From Qaidamihabitans albus (GTDB lineage: Bacteria; Actinomycetota; Actinomycetes; Mycobacteriales; Pseudonocardiaceae): a stretch of 64,000 nt of DNA. Below are positions 7,122 to 15,924 of the stretch, in pieces. The DNA lies in NCBI RefSeq assembly GCF_016464705.1, contig NZ_JAEHOB010000009.1:1-64000 (forward strand), given 5' to 3'. How positions within the stretch are numbered: position 1 is the first letter of the stretch; each line of letters opens with the position of its first letter. The notes below the pieces were generated by a model, which saw only the letters and a list, made by a program, of their open reading frames with translations, ran no database searches and was not told where the DNA came from. The position numbers were made by a program, and so were the translations under genes.

Positions 7122-8606
7122 GTGGACGCTGCCCTGGCCGCGGTGCCGCCGGCGGTGGCGCTGGCACTGCTGCTCGCCAGAGTGCCGGCGATGTGGGCGG
7201 CCCTGCTGTCCCTGGTCAGCGCCGCCCTCGTCACCGCGCTCGCGTTCCCCACTCCCCTGCCCACGATCGCCGCCGCCGAATGGCGCGCGCTGCCGACCTG
7301 TGCCGAGGTCGCGCTGATCCTGCTCGGCGGTGTCCTGCTGAACCAGCTGATGAGCGCGGCGGGCGCGAACCAGCGACTCGCGGACTGGCTCGCAGGCGCG
7401 TGCCGCTCGCAACCACGAGCCGTCGTGCTGGTGGTCCTCGGCGTGACACCGTTCGCCGAGTCCGTCACGGGTTTCGGCATCGGGGTGGTGGTCGCCGTGC
7501 CGCTGCTGCGCCGCCTCGGGCTGCCGCCGCTGTGCGCCGCCGTGGTCGGGTTGCTCGGCCTGGTCACCGTCCCCTGGGGTGCGCTGGGACCGGGGACCCT
7601 GGTGGCCGCCCAGCTCACCGGAGTCGGCTTCCAGCAGCTGGGAGTGCTGTCCGCGCTGTTCTCCCTGCCGGTGTTTCTGCTGGTCGGCGCCGCCGCGCTG
7701 GGTATCGCGGTCGGCCTGCGGCCCGCGTTGTCGGCGCTGCCCGAACTGCTCACCGCCGCGACCACCCTCGGTGTCACCGTGTGGGCGGTCAACGCGACGA
7801 TCGGGGTTCCGCTCGCCGGTGCGCTCGGCAGCTTCGTCACCGTGCTGGTCAACCTGCTGCTCGCGGCGTTGCGCGAAGGACGCCGTCCACCTGCGGGGCC
7901 CGATGTCCGGCACGCGCTCGCCCCCTATCTGGTCCTGCTCGGCTGTCTCCTCGGGGCGCAGATGGTCGTCGCGGCAGTGCCCGGCCCTGCCGGGCCATGG
8001 GCCGCGGTGGCCACCAGTCCCGCGCTGTGGCTCCTGTTCACCTGCGCGCTCGTCCCGAGAATGTTCGCGATGACCGCACCGTCAGCCCGCACCGCCTTCG
8101 CCGCGGCCGTGCGCCGGTGGTGGCCGGTCGCCGTGGCGACGGTGGCGTTCATCGCGCTCGGTGTGCTGCTGACCGTCACCCGCATGAGCGACACACTGGC
8201 CGCGGCGGCGGCCGGCCTCGGCACCGGCTACCTTTTGCTCGCTCCGTTCGTCGGAGCCCTCGGCGGCTTCCTGACCGGTTCCAATGCCGGAGCCAACGCC
8301 ATGTTCGCGTCGGGCCAGGCGGCCACCGCGCAGGCTATCGGCGTGAGCACCGCCGGCTTGGTCGCGGTGCAGAACGTCTCGGCCTCGCTGGCCACGATGG
8401 CCTCGATTCCCCGGGTCGCGCTCGCCACCGGTGTCGCCCAGGACAGCGTGCCGGAGCCCCTGCGCACACCGCCGAACGCCGGTCAGGCGGGCCGGGACGC
8501 GGAGCACACAGCCCCGATCGCTCCCGGCCGCGTGCTACCGCCCGTGCTGGCGGTGGACCTGTGCGTGCTCGCCGTACTCGGCGTCATCGCGATGGTGGTT
8601 CTCTAG
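7122..8606 (+). CDS. L-lactate permease family transporter
   Basis: Polytopic membrane protein of 494 aa with a dozen or more hydrophobic helices. Diagnostic LldP-family segments are TPFAESVTGFGIGVVVAVP near residue 110 and GFLTGSNAGANAMFASGQA near 380, together with VAVQNVSASLATMASIPRV. It should import lactate or a related 2-hydroxy acid with protons. The GTG at 7122 is chosen because GGAGGAG sits just upstream and the residues before it are not membrane-like. Its 3' end overlaps that of the convergent hydrolase gene by four bases. No lactate dehydrogenase gene is adjacent. Confidence 0.88.
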   Translation: MDAALAAVPPAVALALLLARVPAMWAALLSLVSAALVTALAFPTPLPTIAAAEWRALPTCAEVALILLGGVLLNQLMSAAGANQRLADWLAGACRSQPRAVVLVVLGVTPFAESVTGFGIGVVVAVPLLRRLGLPPLCAAVVGLLGLVTVPWGALGPGTLVAAQLTGVGFQQLGVLSALFSLPVFLLVGAAALGIAVGLRPALSALPELLTAATTLGVTVWAVNATIGVPLAGALGSFVTVLVNLLLAALREGRRPPAGPDVRHALAPYLVLLGCLLGAQMVVAAVPGPAGPWAAVATSPALWLLFTCALVPRMFAMTAPSARTAFAAAVRRWWPVAVATVAFIALGVLLTVTRMSDTLAAAAAGLGTGYLLLAPFVGALGGFLTGSNAGANAMFASGQAATAQAIGVSTAGLVAVQNVSASLATMASIPRVALATGVAQDSVPEPLRTPPNAGQAGRDAEHTAPIAPGRVLPPVLAVDLCVLAVLGVIAMVVL

Positions 8607-9442
8607 GCCCGCCCGCCCGCGGACGGCTGTTCGACCGCCCGCAGCACATCGCCGACGGCGGTGGCGATCCGGTCCGGATGGTCCTCGGGAGTGAAGTGCC
8701 GCCCGCCCGCGATCCGGTCCAGCTCGGTACCGAGGTCGCGGGCCAGCCGCTCGCCGTAGGACACCTGCTGAAACTGGTCCGCCGCACCCCACACCACCCG
8801 CGCAGGCAGGTCCAGAGCAGGCAGCCGGTCGGCCACGGCGAGCGTGTCACGCACGTCCAGCGCGCTCACCTGGCGGGCCAGGCTGCGCGCGGCACCATGG
8901 GTGACGTAATGCCGCCAATGCGTTCCGATGGACTCGGCCGCGCGGGCGGGATCGTCGTGGCCGCGGCGCAGCAGGTTGACGAACGCCGGATACACCGCCA
9001 CGTCCGGCAGCAGGCGCAGGCCGCCCGCGAACCTCCGCATCGCCCGCACACTGGGAATGGGCCACGAGTCGTAGCCGATCGAGTTGGTGAGCACGAGCCC
9101 GGCGACGCGCTCCGGCTCCCGGGCCGCGAGGATCTGTGCGACCCCGCCACCGAGGTCGTGACCGGCGAGCACCGCACGGCTCAGACCGACATGCCGCAGC
9201 CACGCCGCGAGATACCCGGCCTGCCGGGCCACCGAGATGTCCCGGTCGCGGCCCGCCGCGATGCTCCCGCCGAAGCCGACCATCTCCCACGCCAGCCGCC
9301 GCGCGCCGGTGACCCGGGGGACCACGTGCCGCCACAGCTCCGGCGAGGTCGGCACACCGTGGACGAACACCACCGGCGTGCCCTCCCCCTCGTCCAGCCA
9401 TCGCATCGGGATCGTGCCGACGACCGCGGTCCGCTCCTGCAC
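8603..9442 (-). CDS. Alpha/beta hydrolase (Asp-nucleophile type)
   Basis: A 279-aa cytoplasmic alpha/beta-fold enzyme. The nucleophile elbow is GHDLGG with Asp96, as in haloalkane dehalogenases and epoxide hydrolases rather than Ser esterases. The oxyanion region is VHGVPTSPELW (28-38), and the likely catalytic His lies in GGRHFTPEDHPD near the C-terminus. The GTG at 9442 is preferred over an in-frame ATG 33 bp upstream because AAGGGAG is placed correctly before it. Substrate unknown. It is convergent with the lactate-permease gene, so no shared pathway is implied. Confidence 0.85.
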   Translation of the reverse strand: MQERTAVVGTIPMRWLDEGEGTPVVFVHGVPTSPELWRHVVPRVTGARRLAWEMVGFGGSIAAGRDRDISVARQAGYLAAWLRHVGLSRAVLAGHDLGGGVAQILAAREPERVAGLVLTNSIGYDSWPIPSVRAMRRFAGGLRLLPDVAVYPAFVNLLRRGHDDPARAAESIGTHWRHYVTHGAARSLARQVSALDVRDTLAVADRLPALDLPARVVWGAADQFQQVSYGERLARDLGTELDRIAGGRHFTPEDHPDRIATAVGDVLRAVEQPSAGGRA

Positions 9443-9512
9443 GTGAAAACCTCCCTTCCCGGACGCTTTCACCACGATAAGCCCGCACGCTGGGGCTTGT
9501 CGTCGCGAAGGT

Positions 9513-10205
9513 TCAGGGGCGCACGGGTTCGCAGAGGACCGGCATGGCCTTCATGTCGTGCGCGGCGAGCCGGGCCCTGACGAACCTGTGGAAGCTCGGC
9601 CGGAGAAGCTGCTGGAACAGGAACCGGCCGGGGCCGTCGGGCAGGCGGGCGTAGTTCACCAGCGCGTACGGTGCCTCTTCGAGCGGCACGAGAGCGGTGG
9701 AGTTGTCGATACCGGTCTTGTCCGTGTACCAGCCGGTGAGGGTCTGCCAGACGGCCACCGCCCGGTCCGGGTCCGGTGCGGTGAAGTGGTTGAACAGCAT
9801 CGTGCCCGGCCTGCTCGCGTCGGTACGACCGATGCGTTCGACGTTCCGCGCCGGCATGGCGAAGGTGGCGCCGATATCCCGGTAGTGCGAGGTCGACCGC
9901 ACCGCGGAGATGTCCTCCGGCGACGTCGTCTCGACGAGTACGGCCAGATCGAAACGCGGGCCGCCCCGGATCGGCGGGATCATCACGGCGCGGTAGACGT
10001 GCACGGCGGCGACCTCCGGCACCTTCTCCAGCGCCTCGGCGAGTTCGGTGAGACCCGCCACCTCCGTGTCGCGCTCGGCACTGCGCCGCACGAACGGCCC
10101 GGGTCCGGGTGCGACGACTTCGAGGCCGAGATACAGGAAACCCCGCGGGGACGGTTCGGTGAACGTGGCCATCGGAAACTTCGGGTGCGGTTCGGCAGCT
10201 GTCAT
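9513..10205 (-). CDS. Conserved hypothetical protein, target of divergent TetR
   Basis: A 230-aa soluble protein I do not recognise at family level. The alternating beta/alpha pattern and segments such as AAVHVYRAVMIPPIRGGPRFDLAVLVET and MLFNHFTAPDPDRAVAVWQTLTGWY suggest a duplicated ferredoxin-like (dimeric alpha/beta-barrel) fold, as in small monooxygenase-like proteins. No catalytic motif is evident. The ATG at 10205 lies ten bases from a perfect 20-bp palindrome shared with the divergent TetR gene, so its expression is very probably TetR-controlled, which hints at response to a small hydrophobic ligand. Confidence 0.75.
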   Translation of the reverse strand: MTAAEPHPKFPMATFTEPSPRGFLYLGLEVVAPGPGPFVRRSAERDTEVAGLTELAEALEKVPEVAAVHVYRAVMIPPIRGGPRFDLAVLVETTSPEDISAVRSTSHYRDIGATFAMPARNVERIGRTDASRPGTMLFNHFTAPDPDRAVAVWQTLTGWYTDKTGIDNSTALVPLEEAPYALVNYARLPDGPGRFLFQQLLRPSFHRFVRARLAAHDMKAMPVLCEPVRP

Positions 10206-10214
10206 GGGGATAAA

Positions 10215-10234
10215 ATAATCGATCGATCGATTAT
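10215..10234. promoter_or_regulatory. TetR operator, 20-bp perfect palindrome
   Basis: ATAATCGATCGATCGATTAT is a perfect 20-bp palindrome and by far the most AT-rich stretch nearby. It lies midway between the divergent hypothetical gene (start 10205) and the TetR gene (start 10275), the classic place for a TetR operator that represses both. Confidence 0.75.
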
Positions 10235-10274
10235 ATTGCAACGGCGAGTATCTGAACGCGGCGAGTGTGATCGG

Positions 10275-10958
10275 ATGACGACCATGAGCGGAAGCGCCAC
10301 GAGGAAGCGACGGCCCGGACGGCCGCGAAAAGCCGATGCGGGTGACACCAAGGAGGCGCTCGAACGGGCCGCCCTGGCACTGTTCGCGCGCAACGGCTAT
10401 GCCGGAACCTCGATCCGGGCGATCGCCGGCGAGGTCGGCCTCAGCGAGAGCGTGCTCTACGCCCACTTCGAGAGCAAGCAGGCCATCTTCGACGCCGTTC
10501 TCGCGCGACTCGGCCCGCGGCGCCCCGTCGACGTGGCCGGGCGGATCGATCCCGATCTCGCCGACACCGACCCGCCACGGTACCTCCGGGAACTCGTACA
10601 CGCCTTCCTCGACGACTGGGACGGTCACGACGCCCGGCTCCTGATCAGCCTGATGACCAGGGACGGCCTTCTGCACACCCCCGCGCTCCAGGACGCGCTC
10701 GCGCACACCAGAGCCGCCGTGGCCCACCTGTTCGACCGCTGGATCGCCGCCGGCCACGTACCGGCCGACATCGGCTCGCCGCCGGATCTCGCCTTGTCCT
10801 TCACCGGCCCCATCGGCCTGATCCGGGTACTGCACCTGCACGCGGATGCTGGCGAGCAGGAGCGCGCCGCGGCCCGCGCGGAGGTCCACCGGCACGTGGA
10901 GACGTTCACGCGCGCGGTGTTCCGGCGCCCGTCGGGTATGCCAAGTACCGAGACATGA
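10275..10958 (+). CDS. TetR-family transcriptional regulator
   Basis: A 227-aa TetR regulator. Residues 28-74 form the HTH (ALERAALALFARNGYAGTSIRAIAGEVGLSESVLYAHFESKQAIFDAVL). An Arg/Lys-rich extension (TRKRRPGRPRKA) precedes it and may add minor-groove contacts. The ATG at 10275 is used; a second ATG at 10284 is possible. It is divergent from the hypothetical gene at 9513 with the palindrome at 10215-10234 between them. Its stop overlaps the next start (ATGA), so the Imm5-like gene is co-transcribed. Confidence 0.92.
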   Translation: MTTMSGSATRKRRPGRPRKADAGDTKEALERAALALFARNGYAGTSIRAIAGEVGLSESVLYAHFESKQAIFDAVLARLGPRRPVDVAGRIDPDLADTDPPRYLRELVHAFLDDWDGHDARLLISLMTRDGLLHTPALQDALAHTRAAVAHLFDRWIAAGHVPADIGSPPDLALSFTGPIGLIRVLHLHADAGEQERAAARAEVHRHVETFTRAVFRRPSGMPSTET

Positions 10959-11470
10959 CGTTCGACGAGAGGCAGCACCGGCCGCTGGCGCTCTGGGCGG
11001 CCGACTGCGCGGAGCACGTTCTCGTGTACTTCGAAGAACGGCATCCGGACGACACGCGCCCGCGGGACGCGATCGAGGACGCACGCGCATGGGTGCGCGG
11101 TGAGCTGGCGGTGACCGCCGCTCGCGAGGCCGCGTTCACCGCCCACGCCGCGGAACGTGCGGCGGGGCATGCCGCGGCGACCGCGCACGTCGCCACCCAC
11201 GCACCTGCACCCGGTGCTCTGCCCGGCTCCCCAGCGAAAGCCCGGTCCGTGATCGGATCGGCCCCGCCGATACCGCACGTCCGCCCGGGCGGTCAGCGCC
11301 CCAGCAGACCGCCACCGACCTCCAGCACGCCGCTGATCGTGCCGGTGACCGGGTCGAGAACGGGGTCGAGCACGCTGCCGCCCTGGTCGTCACCGCCCTG
11401 GTCACCGCCGTCGCCTGTGTCGCTGTCGCCTGTGTCGCTGCCGCCGGGCCTGGTGGTCTCCGGCTGCTGA
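10955..11470 (+). CDS. Imm5-like putative immunity protein, C-terminus doubtful
   Basis: Residues 1-80 (LALWAADCAEHVLVYFEERHPDD, then AREAAFTAHAAERAAGHAAATAHVATHA) resemble proteins annotated as putative immunity proteins of the Imm5 type, Ala/His-rich helical proteins common in actinobacteria. It starts at the ATGA overlapping the TetR stop. From about residue 85 the similarity ends, and after 11293 the frame is simply antisense to the acidic repeat of the convergent gene. The C-terminus has therefore probably been lost by frameshift or truncation. No toxin gene is adjacent, so an immunity role is not supported by context. Confidence 0.45.
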   Translation: MTFDERQHRPLALWAADCAEHVLVYFEERHPDDTRPRDAIEDARAWVRGELAVTAAREAAFTAHAAERAAGHAAATAHVATHAPAPGALPGSPAKARSVIGSAPPIPHVRPGGQRPSRPPPTSSTPLIVPVTGSRTGSSTLPPWSSPPWSPPSPVSLSPVSLPPGLVVSGC

Positions 11471-12150
11471 ACAGCCGGTTCCGACCGGGCGGCGGGCAGG
11501 CTGGACGACGACGGCGGTGGCGCCGCGGGCGCCGAGGTGGCGGTCGCACCGCTGTTGCGGGCACCCGCATCGCTGGCCGTGCTCGGAGGCGCCGTGCCAC
11601 CGGACTCGCGCGTGGGCGGGGCCGCGTCCGCCGCGGCGTCGAGTGAAGCCCCGGCCGCGGTCGTGGTCGGGGTCGCTCCGCCGCCGGTTCGCGTGGTCTC
11701 GGCGGACGAACCGGGCTGCGCGCCCTGCGGCGCGGCGAGCACCCGGCCGGAATCCCGCGGAGCGTCGGCGACCGGCGAGGATGCGACGGCGGGCTTCAGC
11801 GCGATGAACCCGGCGACGGTCAGACCGAACAGCGCGACAGTCCGGCTCACGGTGAGTGTGCGAGCGAGTGGGCCTTCCTTCGTCGCCTGCCTGGCGGGCG
11901 CGGACGCCACGGCGGCCGGGAAGCGATCGGTGGGGGCGCTGTCCCCTGCGAACTCGACACCCTCCCTGCGCAGCAGGTGAGCGACGGGAAGGTACTCACG
12001 GGGCGCGTCGTTGGTGTCGATGCCACCGATCGCCGGCGGAATCGCCGTCGCCGTCGCCCGCTCGCGTGCCAACAGCTCGGCGACCGTGTATCGGCGCGCC
12101 GACCTCTGCCGGTCATCGTTCTGCCGGTCGTCCACCACGTTCGTCGACAC
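11293..12150 (-). CDS. Pro/Ala/Ser-rich single-pass membrane protein
   Basis: The 285-aa product has three parts. A cytoplasmic N-terminus of about 100 residues contains YTVAELLARE (residues 21-30) and YLPVAHLLRREG, short motifs I know from Pseudonocardiaceae membrane proteins of unknown role. One transmembrane helix follows near 103-122 (TVALFGLTVAGFIALKPAVA). The extracellular tail is low-complexity, rich in Ala, Thr, Ser and Pro, with repeated GDSDTGDGGDQGGDD acidic units. No enzymatic domain is seen. A wall-spanning or regulatory role is possible but unproven. Confidence 0.75.
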   Translation of the reverse strand: MSTNVVDDRQNDDRQRSARRYTVAELLARERATATAIPPAIGGIDTNDAPREYLPVAHLLRREGVEFAGDSAPTDRFPAAVASAPARQATKEGPLARTLTVSRTVALFGLTVAGFIALKPAVASSPVADAPRDSGRVLAAPQGAQPGSSAETTRTGGGATPTTTAAGASLDAAADAAPPTRESGGTAPPSTASDAGARNSGATATSAPAAPPPSSSSLPAARSEPAVQQPETTRPGGSDTGDSDTGDGGDQGGDDQGGSVLDPVLDPVTGTISGVLEVGGGLLGR

Positions 12151-12298
12151 CTTCGGCTCTCTCGTTCGTTCGACGTTGCGAACGCCACTACGGTCTGTCT
12201 GGCTCCAGGGGGCCAGATAGTACCCGTTCGTAGGAAAAAGCCAAGAGCTCGCACACTGTGAGTAATAGACTGACCGCCGTCGGGAGGGCGGCGCCGGC

Positions 12299-12685
12299 TC
12301 ACCGCCGCCGGTACCAGACCCGCCGCTCTCCGGAAGGCAGCGCGATCCGGGAGATCAGCGTGTTGAGCACGGCGCCGATGATCAGCCACACCGCGGCCGC
12401 GATACCGTTGTTGAGCGCCACACGCAGGTTCTCGTTGGCCGGCGTGAACAGGTCGCGCAGGCCGAGCGACACCCCGGCCGCCCAGTCGTTGACGAACTGC
12501 GCGAACGCGTTGGCCGGATTGGCGTTGCCGAGAACGAGCACGATGTGCAGTACCAGCACCGCGGCGAACAGTCCGGTGACCACGCTGATCAGCGCGGTCA
12601 CCACGCGTACCGCACGCGTACGGCCGCTGACGCGCTCGACGACTTCCTCCCGTTCGACGGGTTCGTCAGGCTCCGGACCGGTCAT
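12299..12685 (-). CDS. Small membrane protein (YggT-like topology, unknown function)
   Basis: A 128-aa protein starting at the ATG of 12685, beginning with an acidic cytoplasmic segment (MTGPEPDEPVEREEVVERV). Two or three hydrophobic helices follow at about 25-50 (VVTALISVVTGLFAAVLVLHIVLVL) and 95-115, then a basic C-terminus ending WYRRR. It lies 126 bp downstream of the symporter gene on the same strand and may be co-transcribed. Family not recognised with certainty. Confidence 0.65.
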   Translation of the reverse strand: MTGPEPDEPVEREEVVERVSGRTRAVRVVTALISVVTGLFAAVLVLHIVLVLGNANPANAFAQFVNDWAAGVSLGLRDLFTPANENLRVALNNGIAAAVWLIIGAVLNTLISRIALPSGERRVWYRRR

Positions 12686-12811
12686 CGTCCGAGTGTCCCA
12701 CGGGGAGGCTTCTGCCGCTTGGCGCCGACCGCGGGTCCCGGCCGTGCCGGTGCGGGTCACCGTGGCGAGCCGGAACACGGCCACGGTGACCCGCACCCAC
12801 AGGCGGACGCG

Positions 12812-14515
12812 CTACGACACGTCCTGCTCCGGTGGCGGCTCGCTCGTCGTCCCGGTGGCCGGCGTCCGCCGGGCGGCCGGGTAGCGCAGGCTCTCCACCA
12901 TCTCCTCGAGGTGCTTCGGCGGCGGCGTTGTCGCCTTCGACACGATGATCGCGACGATGAAGTTGACCGCGGCGCCGATCGCACCGATCGCCTCAGGGCT
13001 GATGCTGAGGATGTGCTCGTTCTCCGCGGTGCCGAACACCTCGAGCGTGTAGATCATGTAACTGATCGTCACGACGAGGCCCGCGAGCATGCCCGCCGCG
13101 GCGCCCTTGTCGTTGCACCGTTTCCAGAAGACGCCGAGCACGATCGCCGGGAAGAAGCTGCACGCGGCCAAGCCGAACGCGAACGCCACCACCTGAGCCA
13201 CGAACGCGGGCGGGTTGATGCCCGCGATCACCGCGACGACCACCGCGCCGCCCATCGCGACCCGGCCGACGAGCAGTCGCTCGCGGTCGTCGGCCGTCTT
13301 GCGGAACCGGCGGAAGTAGAAGTCGTGCGACACCGACGACGAGATCACCAGCAGCAGGCCCGCCGCCGTCGACATCGCTGCCGCCATACCGCCGGCCGCG
13401 ACGAGCCCGACGATCGGTGCGGGCAACCCGGCGATCTCCGGTGAGGCCAGAACCAGGATGTCGTTGTTGATCGTGAGATCGGCGCCCGCGTCGGCGCTGT
13501 TGCTCACCGACTCGATGGTCGTGGCATCCGGCGCGATCGTCACCAGCCCGGTGCCCGACCAGTTCTCGATCCATTGTGGAAGGGCGTCCACCGACTTGCC
13601 CTGCACACCTTCCAGCAGGTTGAACTTGGTGAACGCGCCCACCGCGGGAGCGGTCGTGTAGAGCAGCGCGATGAACAGCAGCGCCCAGAACGCGGAGTAG
13701 CGCGAGCCACGTACGGTTTTCGTCGTGTAGAAGCGGATGATCACGTGCGGCAGCCCGGCGGTGCCGATCATCAGTGTCAGCGTCACCAGGAAGATGTCGA
13801 TCATCGGACGCGCGGTGAACGCCTCAGTGTAGCGATCCAGCCCGAACTCGGCGCTCAGCGCGTTCAGCTCGTCGAGGATCTGGCCGAACGACACCTGCGG
13901 GATCGGAATTCCGGTGACCAGCTGCGCGACCGCCACTGCCGGAATGAGGTAGGCGACGATCAGCACGGTGTACTGGGCCACCTGGGTCCAGGTGATGCCT
14001 TTCATGCCGCCCAGCACGGCGTAGGTGAAGATGATCCCCGCGGCGATGATGACGCCGCCGGTGATGTTGATGTTGAGGAAGCGGCTGAAGACGATGCCGC
14101 CGCCGTTCATCTGCCCGACCACATAGGTGAACGAGATGATGATCGCGGCACCCGCCGCGACCGTGCGCACGAACTCGGAGTAGCGGTCACCGACGAACTC
14201 CGGCACCGTGAACTTGCCCCACTTACGCAGGTAGGGCGCGATCAGCATCGCCAGCAGGACGTAGCCGCCGGTCCACCCCATGAGGTAGACGGACCCGTCC
14301 GAGCCGAGGAACGCGATGAGGCCGGCCATCGAGATGAACGAGGCGGCCGACATCCAGTCCGCGGCGATCGCCGCGCCGTTGGCGACCGTGGGAATGCCGT
14401 GCCCCGCGACGTAGAAGCCCTCGGTCTCGGCGACCCGGCTGCGCCACGCGATGAAGATGTAGGTTCCGAAGGACAGGATGATGAAGACAAGAGTCCAGAC
14501 CTGGATGTTGCTCAT
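12812..14515 (-). CDS. Sodium:solute symporter (VC_2705/ActP-like)
   Basis: A 567-aa SSS-family transporter with about 13 helices. Landmarks are FYVAGHGIPTVANGAAIAADWMSAASFI (substrate/Na site region), YAVLGGMKGITWTQVAQYTVL and GTAGLPHVIIRFYT. It matches the subfamily that pairs with a DUF4212 small subunit, and exactly such a gene overlaps its start. Known relatives import acetate or other short monocarboxylates with sodium. The C-terminal tail is polar and proline-rich. Together with the second symporter at 15921 and the LytS/LytR pair it forms a carboxylate-uptake neighbourhood. Confidence 0.92.
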   Translation of the reverse strand: MSNIQVWTLVFIILSFGTYIFIAWRSRVAETEGFYVAGHGIPTVANGAAIAADWMSAASFISMAGLIAFLGSDGSVYLMGWTGGYVLLAMLIAPYLRKWGKFTVPEFVGDRYSEFVRTVAAGAAIIISFTYVVGQMNGGGIVFSRFLNINITGGVIIAAGIIFTYAVLGGMKGITWTQVAQYTVLIVAYLIPAVAVAQLVTGIPIPQVSFGQILDELNALSAEFGLDRYTEAFTARPMIDIFLVTLTLMIGTAGLPHVIIRFYTTKTVRGSRYSAFWALLFIALLYTTAPAVGAFTKFNLLEGVQGKSVDALPQWIENWSGTGLVTIAPDATTIESVSNSADAGADLTINNDILVLASPEIAGLPAPIVGLVAAGGMAAAMSTAAGLLLVISSSVSHDFYFRRFRKTADDRERLLVGRVAMGGAVVVAVIAGINPPAFVAQVVAFAFGLAACSFFPAIVLGVFWKRCNDKGAAAGMLAGLVVTISYMIYTLEVFGTAENEHILSISPEAIGAIGAAVNFIVAIIVSKATTPPPKHLEEMVESLRYPAARRTPATGTTSEPPPEQDVS

Positions 14516-14823
14516 CGCCGCTGTCCCTCCTCATCCCGCTCGCTCACGCCGAACTTGTCGTCGAGGCGGTCCATCCGCACGGCATAGATGAGGATCAGCA
14601 CGAGGAACGTGTAGATCGACCCCTGCTGGGCGATCCAGAACCCGAGCGGGTATCCGCCGAAGCTGACCTGGTTCAGCTGCTCGACGAACAGCACGCCGCC
14701 TCCGAACGGCACGATGAACCAGACACACAGCAGAGTGAGCATCAGCCGGAGATTCCGGCGCCAGTACTCCCGCCGCCAGTCCCCTTCGGACGGCGCTTGC
14801 CCTTCGTCCTCTGTTCGAGCCAC
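14512..14823 (-). CDS. DUF4212 small subunit of the sodium:solute symporter
   Basis: A 103-aa membrane protein with two helices. The WRREYWRRNLRLMLTLLCVWF start and FGGGVLF...GYPLGFWIAQQGSIYTFL core identify DUF4212, the conserved companion of VC_2705-type symporters. The GTG at 14823 has AGGGAG six bases ahead. Its stop overlaps the symporter start (ATGA), implying coupled translation and a stoichiometric complex. Confidence 0.9.
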   Translation of the reverse strand: MARTEDEGQAPSEGDWRREYWRRNLRLMLTLLCVWFIVPFGGGVLFVEQLNQVSFGGYPLGFWIAQQGSIYTFLVLILIYAVRMDRLDDKFGVSERDEEGQRR

Positions 14824-15069
14824 AGCAGGCTCCCTTCGGTCTCGACCTCGCGAGTTACGGCAGGATCGAGGGGCCGGCCGAGGCCGGGCAAGGATTCGTC
14901 CGTGGGCGCGCGGCAGCGGCTCCCGAACGGTCACGACGGCTCCGCCGGCGCCGGTCGCACGGCGTTCGTGGCCACTCGGCAGGGGAATCCGGCCGCCCGG
15001 TCGCACGCCGCGACCTCTCGGCAACCGATCGCTGGGAACGTCGCCATCCGCCGCCCTACACTTCCGGCC

Positions 15070-15489
15070 ATGTCACCGCTCACCCGCGCCGCCACGGCCA
15101 CGCCGGGCCGGCGCCGCATCATGCATGCCGGCAGCCCCGGCATGATCCTGGGCGGACTGCTGCTGCTGGTCGGCTCGCTCATGCCGTGGGTGTCGACGCC
15201 GGTGGGACACCTCTCCGGAGCCGCGGGCGCCGGCCTGTGGACCCTCTGCGCAGGCACGATCGCCATCGCGGGTGCGCTGATGCCGTACCAGCGGGTGGCC
15301 TTCGCCCACGCGCTGCTGCCCGGCGCCGCCGCTGCCGTACTGGTGCTCTGGCAGCTCGCCCGGCTCATGCAGCTCAGCGCGAGCACGGACAGCTGGGGCA
15401 AGCTGCTGCCCGGTATCGGACTCGTTCTGGTCGGCGGCGCCGCGGTCATCCTGCTGCGCACGGCCCTGCGAATTCGTTCCGCCGGGTAG
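15070..15489 (+). CDS. Hypothetical four-helix membrane protein
   Basis: A 139-aa protein with four hydrophobic helices separated by short loops (GMILGGLLLLVGSLMPWV, AGAGLWTLCAGTIAIAGALM, and two more). The LMPWVSTPVG after the first helix resembles small actinobacterial membrane proteins of unknown function. The ATG at 15070 precedes a basic segment that should remain cytoplasmic. It stands just upstream of the second symporter operon but 36 bp from it, so it may or may not be part of it. Confidence 0.7.
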   Translation: MSPLTRAATATPGRRRIMHAGSPGMILGGLLLLVGSLMPWVSTPVGHLSGAAGAGLWTLCAGTIAIAGALMPYQRVAFAHALLPGAAAAVLVLWQLARLMQLSASTDSWGKLLPGIGLVLVGGAAVILLRTALRIRSAG

Positions 15490-15525
15490 TTCTCGCCGGC
15501 CCGAAACACGCAGTAGGGTTCGCCC

Positions 15526-15924
15526 GTGGCCTCCTCCGGTGGACATTCGCCGTGGGCCGACCCCGACGAAGGGGGTCAGTGGGTTTCCGATCTCGGAGAC
15601 GAGTACGACATGCCCACTGACGTCGACGCGGCCTTTCGCACCCTGCGGCGGGTCGCCGTCGGACACTTCATGGTGTTCCTCGGCGTGGTCGTCGCGGTGC
15701 CCGTCCTCACGCTGACCGTCGACTGGTGGTCCGAGGGCAGGCTGATCGGCGGGATGACGCCGAGCTTCGTGATGGCGGCGGTCGGGCTCTACGTCTTCTT
15801 CTTCCTCCTCGCGATCGCCGCATCGACCCTGTCGAACGCCGTCGAGGACCGCATGCTCGGTGATCCCGAGCCCCCGGACGGGGGTCCGACGACGCACGCC
15901 GAGCAGCGCGGTGACTCGCCATGA
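15526..15924 (+). CDS. Small membrane partner of the second symporter
   Basis: A 132-aa protein beginning at GTG 15526. An acidic soluble N-terminus of about 40 residues is followed by two helices (HFMVFLGVVVAVPVLTLTV and FVMAAVGLYVFFFLLAIAA). This resembles the DUF485-type or DUF4212-type small subunits encoded before ActP-like symporters, and its stop overlaps the symporter start by four bases. Probably a structural or regulatory subunit of that transporter. The exact family is uncertain. Confidence 0.7.
   Translation: MASSGGHSPWADPDEGGQWVSDLGDEYDMPTDVDAAFRTLRRVAVGHFMVFLGVVVAVPVLTLTVDWWSEGRLIGGMTPSFVMAAVGLYVFFFLLAIAASTLSNAVEDRMLGDPEPPDGGPTTHAEQRGDSP

Noticed and set aside
6962-9580. Plus-strand open frame of 872 codons across the lactate permease and hydrolase genes
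   Set aside because: Arg/Pro-rich translation in the wrong frame of two well-supported genes, with no recognisable domain.
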